A stretch of 64,000 bases of DNA from Paenibacillus sp. FSL H8-0548 (GCF_038630985.1 NZ_CP152049.1:6158501-6222500), one strand, 5' to 3'; numbered from the stretch's first letter, positions 44,681 through 55,300 are shown. Program-made: numbers and translations. The notes: generated from the letters alone by a model not told the origin.

Positions 44681-44994
44681 GAACAAAATCACCCTTACGG
44701 ATGATTGGAAATCGCAGTCGCGTCAGCTCGGACTTCTAACGGAAATCAGAGACGCTAAATCGCCTTTATTTCTCGTTGCAAGATTCTAACGGAAGCACAG
44801 GCCTCTATTTGCACCCTACATGCCCGATCTCGCTTCATTTCTACGGAATAGCGTCTCCCACTTCCGTTAAAATGTGACGCTAACCAAAAATGGCACTTTA
44901 GCGTCTCTGGCTTCCGTTAGCTTTCGTTATCTACTTACTGGCTGCTGCCGCAGCATCATTATCAACAGGTTCGGAGAATGTATAGTTTCCTATA
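44681..44994. repeat. 314-bp dispersed repeat, copy 2
   Basis: Matches 28929-29242 along its whole length with no net insertion or deletion. Outer arms 44736-44759 and 44897-44920 are inverted repeats agreeing at 22 of 24 positions. It begins two bases after the stop of the EEP gene. Confidence 0.85.
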
Positions 44995-45035
44995 TAACAA
45001 GGTGAAATGGCTATCGCCGTCCTTGTCTAATGACA
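44995..45035. repeat. Half copy of the ~100-bp palindromic repeat
   Basis: AACAAGGTGAAATGGCTATCGCCGTCC-type arm joined directly to the end of the 314-bp repeat. The second arm is missing and is replaced by a terminator. Confidence 0.55.
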
Positions 45036-45072
45036 AGAAGAGTCTCGATGATGTTGAATCGGGACTCTTCTT
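45036..45072 (+). terminator. Hairpin terminator
   Basis: AGAAGAGTC-CGAT pairs with ATCG-GACTCTTCT, followed by TTATTT on the plus strand. It is shared by the convergent genes. Confidence 0.65.
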
Positions 45073-45082
45073 TATTTCCCCC

Positions 45083-45376
45083 TTATTCTACATCTACGAT
45101 CATACTAGCCCAGACGGTCGAATAAGGGCCTACATCTATGGACTGTAAATATTTCGGACTCTCCAGGTTTACCCAATAGCTTCCTGGATGCTTAAATTTC
45201 AGCTCGCCTGCATATTTATTATCATTAATGATTGCCTTCACTGAAAAACTCTCTCTAAATTCCTTCAATGCTGGATCGTATTCGCTTGCAGTTAAAGTCA
45301 CCTCATCGAATAGCTCATGCTGCCGAATGATGATTGCAGTCAGAAGCATTGCCGTTGTTTTTCTGAAAATGGTCAT
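45083..45376 (-). CDS. Small hypothetical protein, possibly exported
   Basis: A 97-residue ORF. The first ~17 residues (MTIFRKTTAMLLTAIII) look like a short or damaged signal sequence; the rest is beta-rich (FSVKAIINDNKYAGELKFKH). No family recognised. Upstream GAGAGG is more distant than ideal. It could be a remnant of a longer secreted protein. Confidence 0.4.
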   Translation of the reverse strand: MTIFRKTTAMLLTAIIIRQHELFDEVTLTASEYDPALKEFRESFSVKAIINDNKYAGELKFKHPGSYWVNLESPKYLQSIDVGPYSTVWASMIVDVE

Positions 45377-45485
45377 GCAGCACCAGCCTCTCTACTCGAA
45401 TGAGCCCACTACATACATAACGCAGCCGTAATTAGGAATGTTCCACTTCAGGCACAGCTGGCTTTCAGCTGCCCCTGCGGCTCTA

Positions 45486-45896
45486 CTACTGAGGAAATTC
45501 TTTTCTCCCGGCAAAGCCATCATTCCAGCCATGATAGTGGCTGACACGCTCTTCGCCTTCCTTCCAGCAGATCAGAATATCCTCGCCGTCAAGAACGGCT
45601 GGAAAGTCGATCAGTCCCGGATTAATCATTTTCAACTGTACGCCTTTGCGCGCAAAATTTTCTATCAATAGGTCTGCTTCCATCTTCATGAACTCCAGCT
45701 GGCTTTCCTGCTCAAAGAACGGATCCATGCTGCCTTGCTCCGCCACAAAGGCTTGCTCAAAATCTGTCTTTTCCTTCTGATAGTCCATATACTGCTTCTC
45801 AAACTGCTTCGTTAAATTTTGAAGCCTCGTTAAGTCCGCCTTCAACTGCGGCAGCAGCTCATTCGCTTCGCTCAATGTGAAAATTTTGTTCTCCAT
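45486..45896 (-). CDS. DUF2203 family protein
   Basis: A 136-residue soluble protein. An N-terminal helical half (FTLSEANELLPQLKADLTRL) is followed by the conserved C-terminal block GLIDFPAVLDGEDILICWKEGEE... ending in a His-rich WNDGFAGRKEF. This matches the DUF2203 pattern. Function is unknown for the family. The start has GGAGCAGG upstream. Confidence 0.82.
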   Translation of the reverse strand: MENKIFTLSEANELLPQLKADLTRLQNLTKQFEKQYMDYQKEKTDFEQAFVAEQGSMDPFFEQESQLEFMKMEADLLIENFARKGVQLKMINPGLIDFPAVLDGEDILICWKEGEERVSHYHGWNDGFAGRKEFPQ

Positions 45897-45994
45897 TATG
45901 TACCTGCTCCTTATCCGATTGCATTTCTTTAGACAATTAATGATGAATACCTTATTGTTGCATACCCGGTCGAATAAACGCCAGTACCAGTGAT

Positions 45995-46426
45995 TTAGAC
46001 TAACAAAGTAAGCATATCGTTCATAACCCGCTCCACACGCGAATCCTTAAAATCACGATCTGCTACATAAAATAATAAAACATTGCCAATCACATAAACG
46101 CTATGCTGAACAACATCGGCTGTTGCTGTACTATCCTTAAAACCCTTTTCTCCCTCCTTAGCTTCTTTGCTTGAGGAATACACGTATATACTAATCAATT
46201 GATCATTATTTATTTCATAAGTTTCAGGTGTTACACCATTAAGAACTCTTGTAAATACATTTTGGGGATGCAAGTCCTTGGGCTCAGATCGTTCAATTTC
46301 ATATTTATCAAATAATTCCTTTACCTGCGTGGCGGTTATTAGCTTCTCAGTTATGAACGTCTCCTTAATGCTGCAGCCTGTAATCATGATGCAGATTACC
46401 GTGAGAATGACTACTATCCTTTTCAT
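45995..46426 (-). CDS. Small lipoprotein of unknown function
   Basis: A 143-residue lipoprotein with signal peptide and lipobox ITGC. The mature part has KLITATQVKELFDKYEIE and SIYVYSSSKEAKEGEKGF, reminiscent of small extracytoplasmic proteins of bacilli, but I cannot name the family. ATG 46426 has GGGGGCG upstream; the frame extends to 46468. Confidence 0.7.
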   Translation of the reverse strand: MKRIVVILTVICIMITGCSIKETFITEKLITATQVKELFDKYEIERSEPKDLHPQNVFTRVLNGVTPETYEINNDQLISIYVYSSSKEAKEGEKGFKDSTATADVVQHSVYVIGNVLLFYVADRDFKDSRVERVMNDMLTLLV

Positions 46427-46445
46427 TGCAACGCCCCCATTACCG

Positions 46446-46499
46446 TACATACATAGGCTATCCTGCACTAGCCGCTACCTTGCAAAAGTGCAGGACAGC
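46446..46499. repeat. Short CTATCCTGCA palindromic motif
   Basis: GGCTATCCTGCA...TGCAGGACAGC, the same motif as the hairpins at 28699 and 28748, here with a longer spacer. It lies between the lipoprotein and GNAT genes. Confidence 0.5.
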
Positions 46500-46511
46500 A
46501 TTGGCATACAT

Positions 46512-47096
46512 TCAAAGCTCTTTCCCTCTAATTTTGGAGAAAATCATCGTGTCGCGAAGTGAACCGTCTACGGCACATTTTTCGTACCGTAGAATACCTT
46601 CAAGCGTGAAGCCTAAGCGCTGAGCGACACCAGCGCTCTTAATATTACGAGAATCACAGCGGATCTCAACGCGATTCGCCTTTAACTCTTGAACAGCAAA
46701 GTTGCTTATCGCATCTACTGCTTCCGATATATAGCCATTTCCGCTAAATGCAGAATGAATCCAATAACCGATCTCAAACTTTCTCGATTGCCAATCGATC
46801 CGATGAAGACCACTGCTCCCTATCAGCTGACCCGTTTCCTTTAGGATAAGCAGCAGCATGAAATCTGAACGCTCTAAAAACTTTAATCGTGCTCGCCTAA
46901 CAACAGCTTCCGATTCGTCCACTGTAGGTATTTGCTCAGCCCAGGGCATCCAAGGCTTCAATTCTTTTATACTCGCTTTCACTGCCTCGTTAAGATGAGC
47001 ACCATCTCCCCATAATGGCGAGCGGATAATCAGCCTCTGGCTTTCAAAGCTCTCAGGTATGTCCAGCAAGAGTGGATTCATTGTCGCATCTTCCAT
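46512..47096 (-). CDS. GNAT acetyltransferase (RimJ/RimL-like)
   Basis: A 194-residue N-acetyltransferase. Typical strands and the acetyl-CoA loop are FEIGYWIHSAFSGNGYISEA, then RVEIRCDSRNIKSAGVAQRL and GFTLEGILRYEKCAVDGS. It probably acetylates an N-terminal or side-chain amine of a protein or metabolite. ATG 47096 follows AGGAGG, so the 50 residues encoded upstream to 47246 are excluded. A fragment resembling its last 14 codons occurs at 61183-61226. Confidence 0.9.
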   Translation of the reverse strand: MEDATMNPLLLDIPESFESQRLIIRSPLWGDGAHLNEAVKASIKELKPWMPWAEQIPTVDESEAVVRRARLKFLERSDFMLLLILKETGQLIGSSGLHRIDWQSRKFEIGYWIHSAFSGNGYISEAVDAISNFAVQELKANRVEIRCDSRNIKSAGVAQRLGFTLEGILRYEKCAVDGSLRDTMIFSKIRGKEL

Positions 47097-47364
47097 CCTT
47101 AAGCACCTCCTATATAAAAAAGTAATTATTGCCTGATTTGAATGCAGAACTTTAATCTCTTCTGTACATTTCTGTCCAAATGATGGAATTATAATTTGAA
47201 CTTTGCTTCTATCCAACCTATAATACACATGTTGTAAGTGTAACACTCTTTTAATTGTATATCGTTTATCCGACTAGCAACAATTCCCTTTCTCAAATAA
47301 ATCAACTAAAAGGATTGATGAAACCTCAGTCAAACTAGAAATTATAAAGAAAGGTATGAAATTT

Positions 47365-48852
47365 ATGAAACAATATGTCCCGGCTGCGCAATCAAAAGCA
47401 GAAAAAGCAATCGTCATCGGTGCAGGCATCGCTGGATTGCTGACTGCACGGGTCCTTTCTGATTTTTATGGTGAAGTCTTGATTATTGAAAGAGATGAGT
47501 TTTCACTGAAACCTTCTAACCGTCTCGGCACGCCGCAGGCGTTTCACCCGCATCGCATGCTCCCGCGCGGCAGTATGATTCTCGAGCGTTATTTCCCTGA
47601 TTATATTGAGGACTTGTTAAATCTAGGTGCCTTTCCAACCATGAAAGAAAAAATGCTGATAGTAAATGAATTCGCCAGTTTCAAAGCTAGTTCTCCTGTG
47701 AAAAACGCAGCTTGCAGCAGAGCATTACTTGAATACGTTCTGCGTCAGCGCGTAGATCAGATTCCAAAAGTACGGTTTTCATCAAATTTGGAAGTAACCG
47801 GCTTGCAAGCATCATCTGACCAGACAAGAATTATTGGCGTATTTACAAGGGATTGCAGTGATCAAAAGCAAGAGGGGGCCTCAACTGCCGATTTGGTGGT
47901 GGATACAACCGGGAGTTCCTCCAAAGCCACCCAGTGGCTGGAGTCTCTTGGCTTTGTTGTGCCGGAACCAGAACGTCTTCATGTCTCGCTTGGCTATAGT
48001 ACCCGTTATTACAAAATACCTCAGCAGCTTGAAGAAAACTGGACATCCATTATTTCAGAAGCACAGCCATCCAAATGCGTTAGTACCGCAATGCTTCTAA
48101 GATTTGAAAATAATATCGCTGGAACTTTGTTATTTAGCGCTGGAGGAGAACATTATCCATCGACGGATCCTGAACAATATCAAGCAGAAATAAACCATCT
48201 TCCTGATTCACGAATGGCGGAAATTGTGAAACAATTGGAACCTGTTCAAAGTCCACGGGGCTACCGTACACCGGAATCTGTTCGTCAACATTTTGAGAAA
48301 ATGGAAAATTGGCCGTCCGGGTTGTTAGTTCTAGGTGACGCTTTTTGTTGCTTTGATCCTATCCATGGGCAGGGAATGACGGTAGCAGCGATTGAAGCAG
48401 AAACTTTAGGAGGTTGCTTGGAGGAAGAGCGCAGCAATCCACAGCCCCATTTCGAGCGGCGAGTACTGAAAAGAATGCAGGAGGCCATTGAACCAGCCTG
48501 GTGGCTCAGCTCCGTTGCAGATCTGCGATGGAAAGGGGTAGAGCATGTATACTCTGAACCAATGAAGGGCGTTGTATTTGCACAAAAATATTTGGATTTG
48601 TATATGAAGCAGACTATGAAGCTCGCAACCACAGAAAATAACCTATCCCTGTACTCGGAACAGTTTATGATGAATGCATTGATTATCTCCCCCCGTGAGA
48701 TTTTCAATTCCAATGTACTCACACTCATCTTGGAGGATAGTCGATCTTTAGAGGCACAACAATTATTAGCAGAGCTGGGTGAGACAGATCCCCATAAGTT
48801 TCAGACGAGGATAGATGCGATAATTCCTTCGTTCGCACATATATTTGATTAG
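47365..48852 (+). CDS. FAD-dependent oxidoreductase / monooxygenase
   Basis: A 495-residue flavoprotein. It has an N-terminal Rossmann FAD motif (VIGAGIAGLLTARVL, with IIERDEF closing it) and a second FAD contact in LVLGDAFCCFDPIHGQG typical of aromatic hydroxylases, halogenases and geranylgeranyl-reductase-like enzymes. The halogenase motif WxWxIP is not seen. The substrate is unknown. Base composition and codon use look similar to neighbours. It is monocistronic, with a strong terminator after it. ATG 47365 is preferred to 47356 on spacing from GAAAGG. Confidence 0.85.
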   Translation: MKQYVPAAQSKAEKAIVIGAGIAGLLTARVLSDFYGEVLIIERDEFSLKPSNRLGTPQAFHPHRMLPRGSMILERYFPDYIEDLLNLGAFPTMKEKMLIVNEFASFKASSPVKNAACSRALLEYVLRQRVDQIPKVRFSSNLEVTGLQASSDQTRIIGVFTRDCSDQKQEGASTADLVVDTTGSSSKATQWLESLGFVVPEPERLHVSLGYSTRYYKIPQQLEENWTSIISEAQPSKCVSTAMLLRFENNIAGTLLFSAGGEHYPSTDPEQYQAEINHLPDSRMAEIVKQLEPVQSPRGYRTPESVRQHFEKMENWPSGLLVLGDAFCCFDPIHGQGMTVAAIEAETLGGCLEEERSNPQPHFERRVLKRMQEAIEPAWWLSSVADLRWKGVEHVYSEPMKGVVFAQKYLDLYMKQTMKLATTENNLSLYSEQFMMNALIISPREIFNSNVLTLILEDSRSLEAQQLLAELGETDPHKFQTRIDAIIPSFAHIFD

Positions 48853-48884
48853 AATATGCCGACTGCAAACCGTTACACATGAAA

Positions 48885-48925
48885 AAAAGCAGTCCATCCT
48901 CATCCAAGGGTGGACTGCTCTTTTC
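48885..48925 (+). terminator. Terminator of the FAD oxidoreductase gene
   Basis: AGCAGTCCATCC pairs with GGGTGGACTGCT, followed by a T-run. Confidence 0.85.
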
Positions 48926-49004
48926 ATTACTCATTTAAATACGTCGTCACCCGATTCTAGACCCGCGATGAAAGAGGTATTACCGCTATTCACTTTTGAA
49001 AGCA

Positions 49005-50918
49005 TTAAATTCCTTTGTCAATAAGTAACTTGATGAATAGCCCACCCTGTACCGATCTGTTTTGGAAGTTTTCTATTTTCGCATCGGTCGTCGAATAAAA
49101 ATCCGTCATTGGAACACGGCTTTCCGACTCGTTGTACGCAAGCCACAAGCGATCTACGATGGTCGTGAAATCTTCCTTGTTATCACAAAGCGAGGCGCTC
49201 CACACCAGCCAATCTGATTTGGTATAGTTGTTGCGGTTATCCAACATGAGGCCGTAAGGGCCGGAGTACTTTTCGATATAGGCTCTCGTCTCTGCCGTAA
49301 AGGTATCTTTAGGAAATAAGTTCAGTCCGAAAATTTGATCCCAGACCGCATTGTATTTCATACTAAAGGAGCCAGGACGGTCAAATGCCAGACGGAACGT
49401 CCCATCTTCATTTGCGGCCATAGCCAGCCATTTTTCAACCATGGACCCGGCAATCTTCAGTAGTTCCTCTGCTTTCTCCTCATTTCCTGCTAAGCGGTTC
49501 AAAATAGAGAAGCTGGCGATTCCCATGATGGCCTTAATCGATAAATTACAGTTATGGGCTAAATGCCCTGCGAAATCGTCCGTACACAACTGGTTATCCG
49601 GATCTACGCCGTTTTTGATAAGGTAATTGCACCATTTCTCAAGATGGCTCCAATTCTCCTGAGCAAACGAGATGTCATTTTCCGCAAGTGCAACTGCCGC
49701 GCTAACGATCAGCATATTTCCGCATTCTTCCACTGGCATCTGCCAAGTAGGGCAAGTCCCATGGCTGTATACCTGACCGTTAAGAATAGGATAGGTCCCC
49801 ACATCGTGAGGAGCAAAATCGTAATGCCAAACATCCATTGAGGCATATTTGAAAATCGGTCTTAGCATCCCTTTAACAAGCTCTGGGTTATAAAGCAAAA
49901 ATAGAGGGATGGAAGGATAGGTCACGTCGACGGTGGCGGCGCAGCCGTTACTGAAATTCTCCTTGGAAATAAACAACACATCTCCGTTTGGATCCACACA
50001 AACTTTATGCGCTGCAATCGCCTGCCGGTAGGCTAGGAATAGCAGTTCCGCATATTTTTCGTTGCCTGAATCAGTGGCATCCTGATACAGTTTCGACGAG
50101 AATAATTCGCATTTATTGGAAATAGTGTCATACTCGCTCAAGGCTTGCTTGATCGCTTCCTTGATGCTTTGGCCGTCCTTTTTCCAATACGCATTGAGGG
50201 GCTCGTGGAAATATTCAATTGCCTTAATATCATCATAAGCGACGGCAAAAAGTCCTTCAGCATTTTGTTCCGTATCTAGCGTGATCGACAGTGCCATCGT
50301 ATGGTTCAGGGTACCGTATTCATTGGTGCTGGTTGTGGCAGTAACTACCGCTTGGTCATGATCCGAAGCGAGATATACATATCCCCAATTGATTCTAAGG
50401 TCATCTCCAGCTACGGATAACATATTCTGGATCTTACTTCCAATCTCACCGCAGGTAAAGCCTGGTTGGCTAAGATCGGCATATTCGGTTGGGAACTCGT
50501 ACTTTAAATTTTGGCAGATCTCGCCATCCACCATAATGGTAATCGTCACATTATGAATTTTCCCATCATTGGTCCAACCTTTCGCATGAATATAAGAAAC
50601 TGGTCTGGACATTAGCTTCAAATCATCCATCAGAAGGGGCGTAGTAAATGTAATTTCTAATTGAATTTCATCACATGCAAAACGGTAGTTGGTTGAGAGT
50701 GCAGTAATGTCCAGACTAGTTTGTTCCATTTTCAAGCTGTTTGGCTTATCGCCCATAAAAAGATACTCTTTGCCACTGACTGAAGCGGTGCCGATCATTC
50801 GATGAGGTTTACCCGTCCAATGCTTGGTGTCTGATTCATTCAACTTGTCTGCCATCGACCAAATAGAAAAATAAGGATCTATGGTAATTAGTGGAACGGC
50901 TGGAGCTCGCAAATTCAT
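49005..50918 (-). CDS. Glutaminase-A-like (DUF5127/DUF4965) family protein
   Basis: A 637-residue protein without a signal peptide. The N-terminal beta-sandwich (PLITIDPYFSIWSMADKLNE, HWTGKPHRMIG) and the C-terminal (alpha/alpha)6-barrel (KENFSNGCAATVDVTYPSIP, FAPHDVGTYPILNG, MPVEECGNMLI, DDFAGHLAHNCNLSIKAIMG) match the glutaminase A/DUF4965 group. Fungal members are extracellular glutaminases; the fold is that of glycoside hydrolases, so bacterial members may act on glycans. A divergent AraC regulator suggests induction by a nutrient. Confidence 0.85.
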   Translation of the reverse strand: MNLRAPAVPLITIDPYFSIWSMADKLNESDTKHWTGKPHRMIGTASVSGKEYLFMGDKPNSLKMEQTSLDITALSTNYRFACDEIQLEITFTTPLLMDDLKLMSRPVSYIHAKGWTNDGKIHNVTITIMVDGEICQNLKYEFPTEYADLSQPGFTCGEIGSKIQNMLSVAGDDLRINWGYVYLASDHDQAVVTATTSTNEYGTLNHTMALSITLDTEQNAEGLFAVAYDDIKAIEYFHEPLNAYWKKDGQSIKEAIKQALSEYDTISNKCELFSSKLYQDATDSGNEKYAELLFLAYRQAIAAHKVCVDPNGDVLFISKENFSNGCAATVDVTYPSIPLFLLYNPELVKGMLRPIFKYASMDVWHYDFAPHDVGTYPILNGQVYSHGTCPTWQMPVEECGNMLIVSAAVALAENDISFAQENWSHLEKWCNYLIKNGVDPDNQLCTDDFAGHLAHNCNLSIKAIMGIASFSILNRLAGNEEKAEELLKIAGSMVEKWLAMAANEDGTFRLAFDRPGSFSMKYNAVWDQIFGLNLFPKDTFTAETRAYIEKYSGPYGLMLDNRNNYTKSDWLVWSASLCDNKEDFTTIVDRLWLAYNESESRVPMTDFYSTTDAKIENFQNRSVQGGLFIKLLIDKGI

Positions 50919-51046
50919 TTCAATCCCTCCTATTTCGCTTAGATTTAGTAAGATTACAATTCTTTTGTTCTACGCATTGTTTAATTTATCATATTAATTG
51001 ATATATAATAATAGGAAATATCACTTCAAAGGTGAGGATTATAATC

Positions 51047-51874
51047 ATGCGTGAGGATATATATAATTTCTGGCAAATGTGCGATTCCGATTTCCCACTG
51101 AATGTCATGATGTCAGGAATCTCTTATTGCGATAAAAATTACCGGATTGATCGGCAAGGCGAAAACCTCTTTTCGTTCGAATACATTATCGATGGCAGTG
51201 GCGTTCTGAAGATTGACACCCAGACTTTGTACCCTCAAAAAAATGACGTTTATATTTTGACTCGAAACAGCGATCACGTGTATTATTCCAGCGAAGATCA
51301 TCCTTGGACTAAAATTTGGATAGTTTTTTACGGGGAATTTGCGGAATATTTGTTTAAGCAGTATTTGCCTCCAGACACGTATATTGTAAAGGATTGCAAC
51401 ATTCTTTCTTATATGAATGAAATCATTAATATATCGTCCGTCAGAGATAAGAGCTATTCCGAATTAATCGACGAAGTTTCAGTCATGTTGTTGAAGATCG
51501 TTTTGCGTTTAAAAAACCATTTGGAGCATAAGGTGCTCTCCGTTGCGGAGCAAATCAAATTATGCCTAGACGTAAACATTGAAAACAGGTTAGATATGAA
51601 CGATGTTTGCGTACAGTTAGGATATTCGAAAAATTATATCATCAAGCTGTTTCGCGAAACGTATGGGATTACTCCCTATGCTTATTACCGCAAACACAAA
51701 ATTGAACTTGCCAAGCATTACTTGCTGAACACTCATCTCATTATCAATGAAATCTCCGTCAAGCTGAACTTTGCGGACCAGCATTATTTTTCTTCGACTT
51801 TTAGAGCCATCGTCGGCATTTCCCCGTCCGAATACCGGAAAAGAAATAGCAAGATAGCCGGAACTACTCTATAG
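51047..51874 (+). CDS. AraC-family transcriptional regulator
   Basis: A 275-residue regulator. A cupin ligand-binding domain (SFEYIIDGSGVLKID, WTKIWIVFYG) is followed by two helix-turn-helix motifs (LDMNDVCVQLGYSKNYIIKL and INEISVKLNFADQHYFSSTF). This is the layout of sugar-responsive AraC activators in Paenibacillus. It is divergent from the glutaminase-like gene with a 128-base shared upstream region. ATG 51047 follows AAAGGTGAGG. Confidence 0.92.
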   Translation: MREDIYNFWQMCDSDFPLNVMMSGISYCDKNYRIDRQGENLFSFEYIIDGSGVLKIDTQTLYPQKNDVYILTRNSDHVYYSSEDHPWTKIWIVFYGEFAEYLFKQYLPPDTYIVKDCNILSYMNEIINISSVRDKSYSELIDEVSVMLLKIVLRLKNHLEHKVLSVAEQIKLCLDVNIENRLDMNDVCVQLGYSKNYIIKLFRETYGITPYAYYRKHKIELAKHYLLNTHLIINEISVKLNFADQHYFSSTFRAIVGISPSEYRKRNSKIAGTTL

Positions 51875-52346
51875 TGTGAGACGAATCAAAACACCTTCAA
51901 AATGATCTTCTCGCTGCTTGTAGATGCATTCTATGAGCTTCTAATACGTCTTCAAGAGAAGCAGCAGAACAATCAACGCTTGTACGGTGCCTCCTATTGC
52001 ACAGATTATTTGGATTACATTTATGGAGATTCTGTGGGTGAACGAAATAAACCACGATATATCACTCAAAACTTCCCGATTTTTTTAAAAAGCAAAACTT
52101 TCGGTGAATCCGATATCAAGATCTAAGGTATAGCTGCGCAAGTTTGCTGTAAGTAAAAGATAATCTTGAGAGATTCTCCATCAGTAAGCCCCCCCTTTTC
52201 ATAATCATCCCTTACATCCATCCGAGGGCAAAAAACTGGAGGAATTGGTAGATAACATTTAGGAGGGAAAAGGCATGATGGAGAATTATCACGTTTGACG
52301 GCGACAATCCATGTGCCTTTCCAACCATTAAGAAGTTAATATGCTG
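51875..52346. other. Intergenic stretch without a credible gene
   Basis: The only plus-strand ORF (51902-52126, 74 codons) lacks a ribosome binding site and protein-like composition. No repeat or terminator of note. Confidence 0.6.
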
Positions 52347-55300
52347 TTATCTGAAAATGGTAATGCCCTTCGTTTCCTTGTCATAAAGGACATTAGCACC
52401 AAAATATTCAGCTACGAATCGCAAAGGTATCATTGTGCGCTGCTTGAACAGCATAGCCGGAACCTCCATGTTTTCTGTTGCCTGTCCAATCGTAAATCTC
52501 AGCTCTTTGCCCTCTAGCGCTATGACAGCCGAGAAAGTCGCAGGATCCCAGGATACTTTTGCGCCAAAGCTTTCTGCAATCAGTCGTATCGGCACTAAGG
52601 TGCGATTTTCAACTAATAGTGGTGACACATCAAAGGTATATGGCTGATCGTTCAGCTCATATTCAAGGCTCTTAAGTGACAGATGAAGAGCTACCAGATC
52701 CTTGACGGACGCAGCCGCATACAAGCCGATATCATGTGTATAGCCAGTAATTACACCGTCCTTGTCGCTGTAGACACCGCCACGATTATGCTTTAATCCA
52801 GTTCCAGTCAGTTTGATGATTGAAGTTGCGTTATCCGACTGCAGATTGGCTCCAGCTATATTCAAACGAAGTTCGATCGGCTCGTTGAATTGTTCTACAT
52901 TTACACCATTGACAATGATCGATAGCTCATAAATTCTGCTAAGCAGCTTCGCATCCACCTGCTTCATGGCTTGCAGGGCGTCATCAGTTGACAGTGGGGA
53001 AATCACTATCGTGACTGAGGTACTGTCCGGGTTAATAAGTGACAGTACATGTGCAGGTATGAAAACCGAGAAGGCATCTTTCTTGATCGTGATGCCTTGG
53101 CCTGCTAAGCCAATGGAGCGCGCCGTTTCTGCATTCAGCTCAGCCTTTTTGCTAGTTGCAGGAATAGTTAAGGACGGTGCTTGCTTGTTCTCCAGTTGCT
53201 CGGTAATTTCGCGTTGATTCTCAAGTGCAGTTCTTTCTACGGCAATTGGCGTGCTCGGTTGATACACATAAGACGGCTCATGAATCCATTTGGCATACAA
53301 GACAAGGTCACTGTCCACTTTGTCTGTATCAAATATCCAAGGGATGGTGTGCTGCTGATCTTTAAACCAGCCTGCGAACCGATACTCGTCTCTTGCAGGT
53401 GCTTCAGGCGCAGCAAGCGTCGACCCAGCTTCTACAGTTTGTTCAGCAATATTGCTTTCGTCTCCTGTGTGGAAGGAAACGCGGTAATTGATGATTTTTT
53501 CTACCACAGTAACGCTTAATGTAGACGTATTGTATTGAATCGAAGGGATTCCGTCATCTGATTGATACTGGCCATCGGCCGTGACCGCTTTAATAATCGC
53601 TGTTCCTGCTGCAATCGCGGTTACATGTCCTAGTTGATCGACTTTGACTATGGATGGATTACTGGACGACCAGAATACATCTTTTACAGTTGCATCATCT
53701 GGTGTGATTACTGCCTGCAGTTGTGCCTTGTCCCCAACCGTTATGCTTTCATCTCCTTTAATGCTAACAGCAGTAGGAGGGGTGTAAACCGAACCGTCTG
53801 CAAAGACAGGACGTAGCCGCCAATAGTTATTCCATTGATTAACGGTATTTCCTGCACCCGTAAAACGAATAAACCTAGCCTCGGTTGGTTCACTGAAATA
53901 GAAGGTCTGCAGGATATGTTCGGTGTTGTTCGAATTGACGGCAATACCAGCTATTCGTCCTTCAGTGGTGTAGCTCCATCCCTCTTTATCCTGTTGTGTA
54001 TTCGTCTTATAAGTTCCTTCATCAGGCTTAATCCATGTCTTGCCATCCAATGAAAACTCTACGCCGAATTGGTAGGCTCGCGAGCCGCTTCCTGGCCGGA
54101 CAACGCCAAGCTCAATGCCTTCAATTCGTTTAGCTTGATTTCCTAAATACATCGTAAGCGCGGCTTCATTTTCAGCAGCCCACCGGGGAACGTCGGGATT
54201 TCCTTCCGTTAGATCAGGATTTAAAACATGCAAGGCGTAGTTCGTGTTGGAACCATTAATTTGTTCACTACTAGCTGAAACGATCGGCGATGTAATGACT
54301 CCACTACTTAAGCGTATCGTGTAAACCGTCTTCACCTGATTGGCGTTGGTGAGGACAATTTGAATCTCATTTTGCGCGTAATGCTCAGGATAGATAATGT
54401 CGATTTTTGCGTTGCCATCGGATGAAGCGACGGCTATTTCCGGTAATTCAACAAAATCCAGCCCCAGATCATAGGTGTAGATAAATGTCCTTGACTTAAA
54501 TCCTTCGATGACCTGTCCATTGATGCTAAGCTCGGATAATAGTGCAGGCGGAATAGGCAACTGATTGATGCTTTCGACGGCTTTAGTGCCAAGACGATCC
54601 TTTACCTGTTGAAGATAGAGGCTATCCGGCATGTTATCGAGAGCAGGGCTTACCTTTCTTTCCACACTATACATGTACGCCGGGAAGTTGGGTACTTGTC
54701 CATTATTCAGATTGGCGTTCTGCAGTAGAAACAAGTTAGGCTCAGAATCAAAGTCCGGCGGCAAATGACCGGTCAGTTCATCACCTTTCGTTAAAAACAC
54801 ATTCACCGTCTCACCATATTTTAATCGATCTTTCGGATAGTCATAGCTGTGACCGATTAGATAATTTGGTGAGATTTGTGGCTGGCTCATAATGAAAGGT
54901 CCCTCTGAGTTGTACAGGACATAGTTGACGCCGGAATGACCATGCGAGGTTCCCCAATTCCAGCGATTTTGGATATGCACTCTCGTCCGCATATTGTCGT
55001 ACAGTCCCGCAGAGGACCAACGGAAATGCGGCTCGGAAGAATCGGCAGTATAATCAGAATTACTGTTGTAAAACACATTCGGACCAGATGTATAGGCGTC
55101 AAATGCGTAAGCATGGCGCATAAAGCGTGTATATAGTCGTTGACCGAGCATAAATTGCGAGGTGTTGAAATAGATGGAATACCTGCGCTCACCGGCATCC
55201 ATATAACTGACAGGATCTAATACAGCGCCATCCTGCACTGTAATATTGCGAGATTGTCCGCCTCCTTGGAAGCCGATATCCAGGTGATAGGTCTGAAAGT

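Noticed and set aside
47356..48852. Flavin-dependent halogenase
   Set aside because: The fold matches, but I do not see the WxWxIP motif, so only a general FAD oxidoreductase is claimed.
51902..52126. 74-codon plus-strand ORF after the AraC gene
   Set aside because: No ribosome binding site, no recognisable domain, and it lies in an ordinary spacer.
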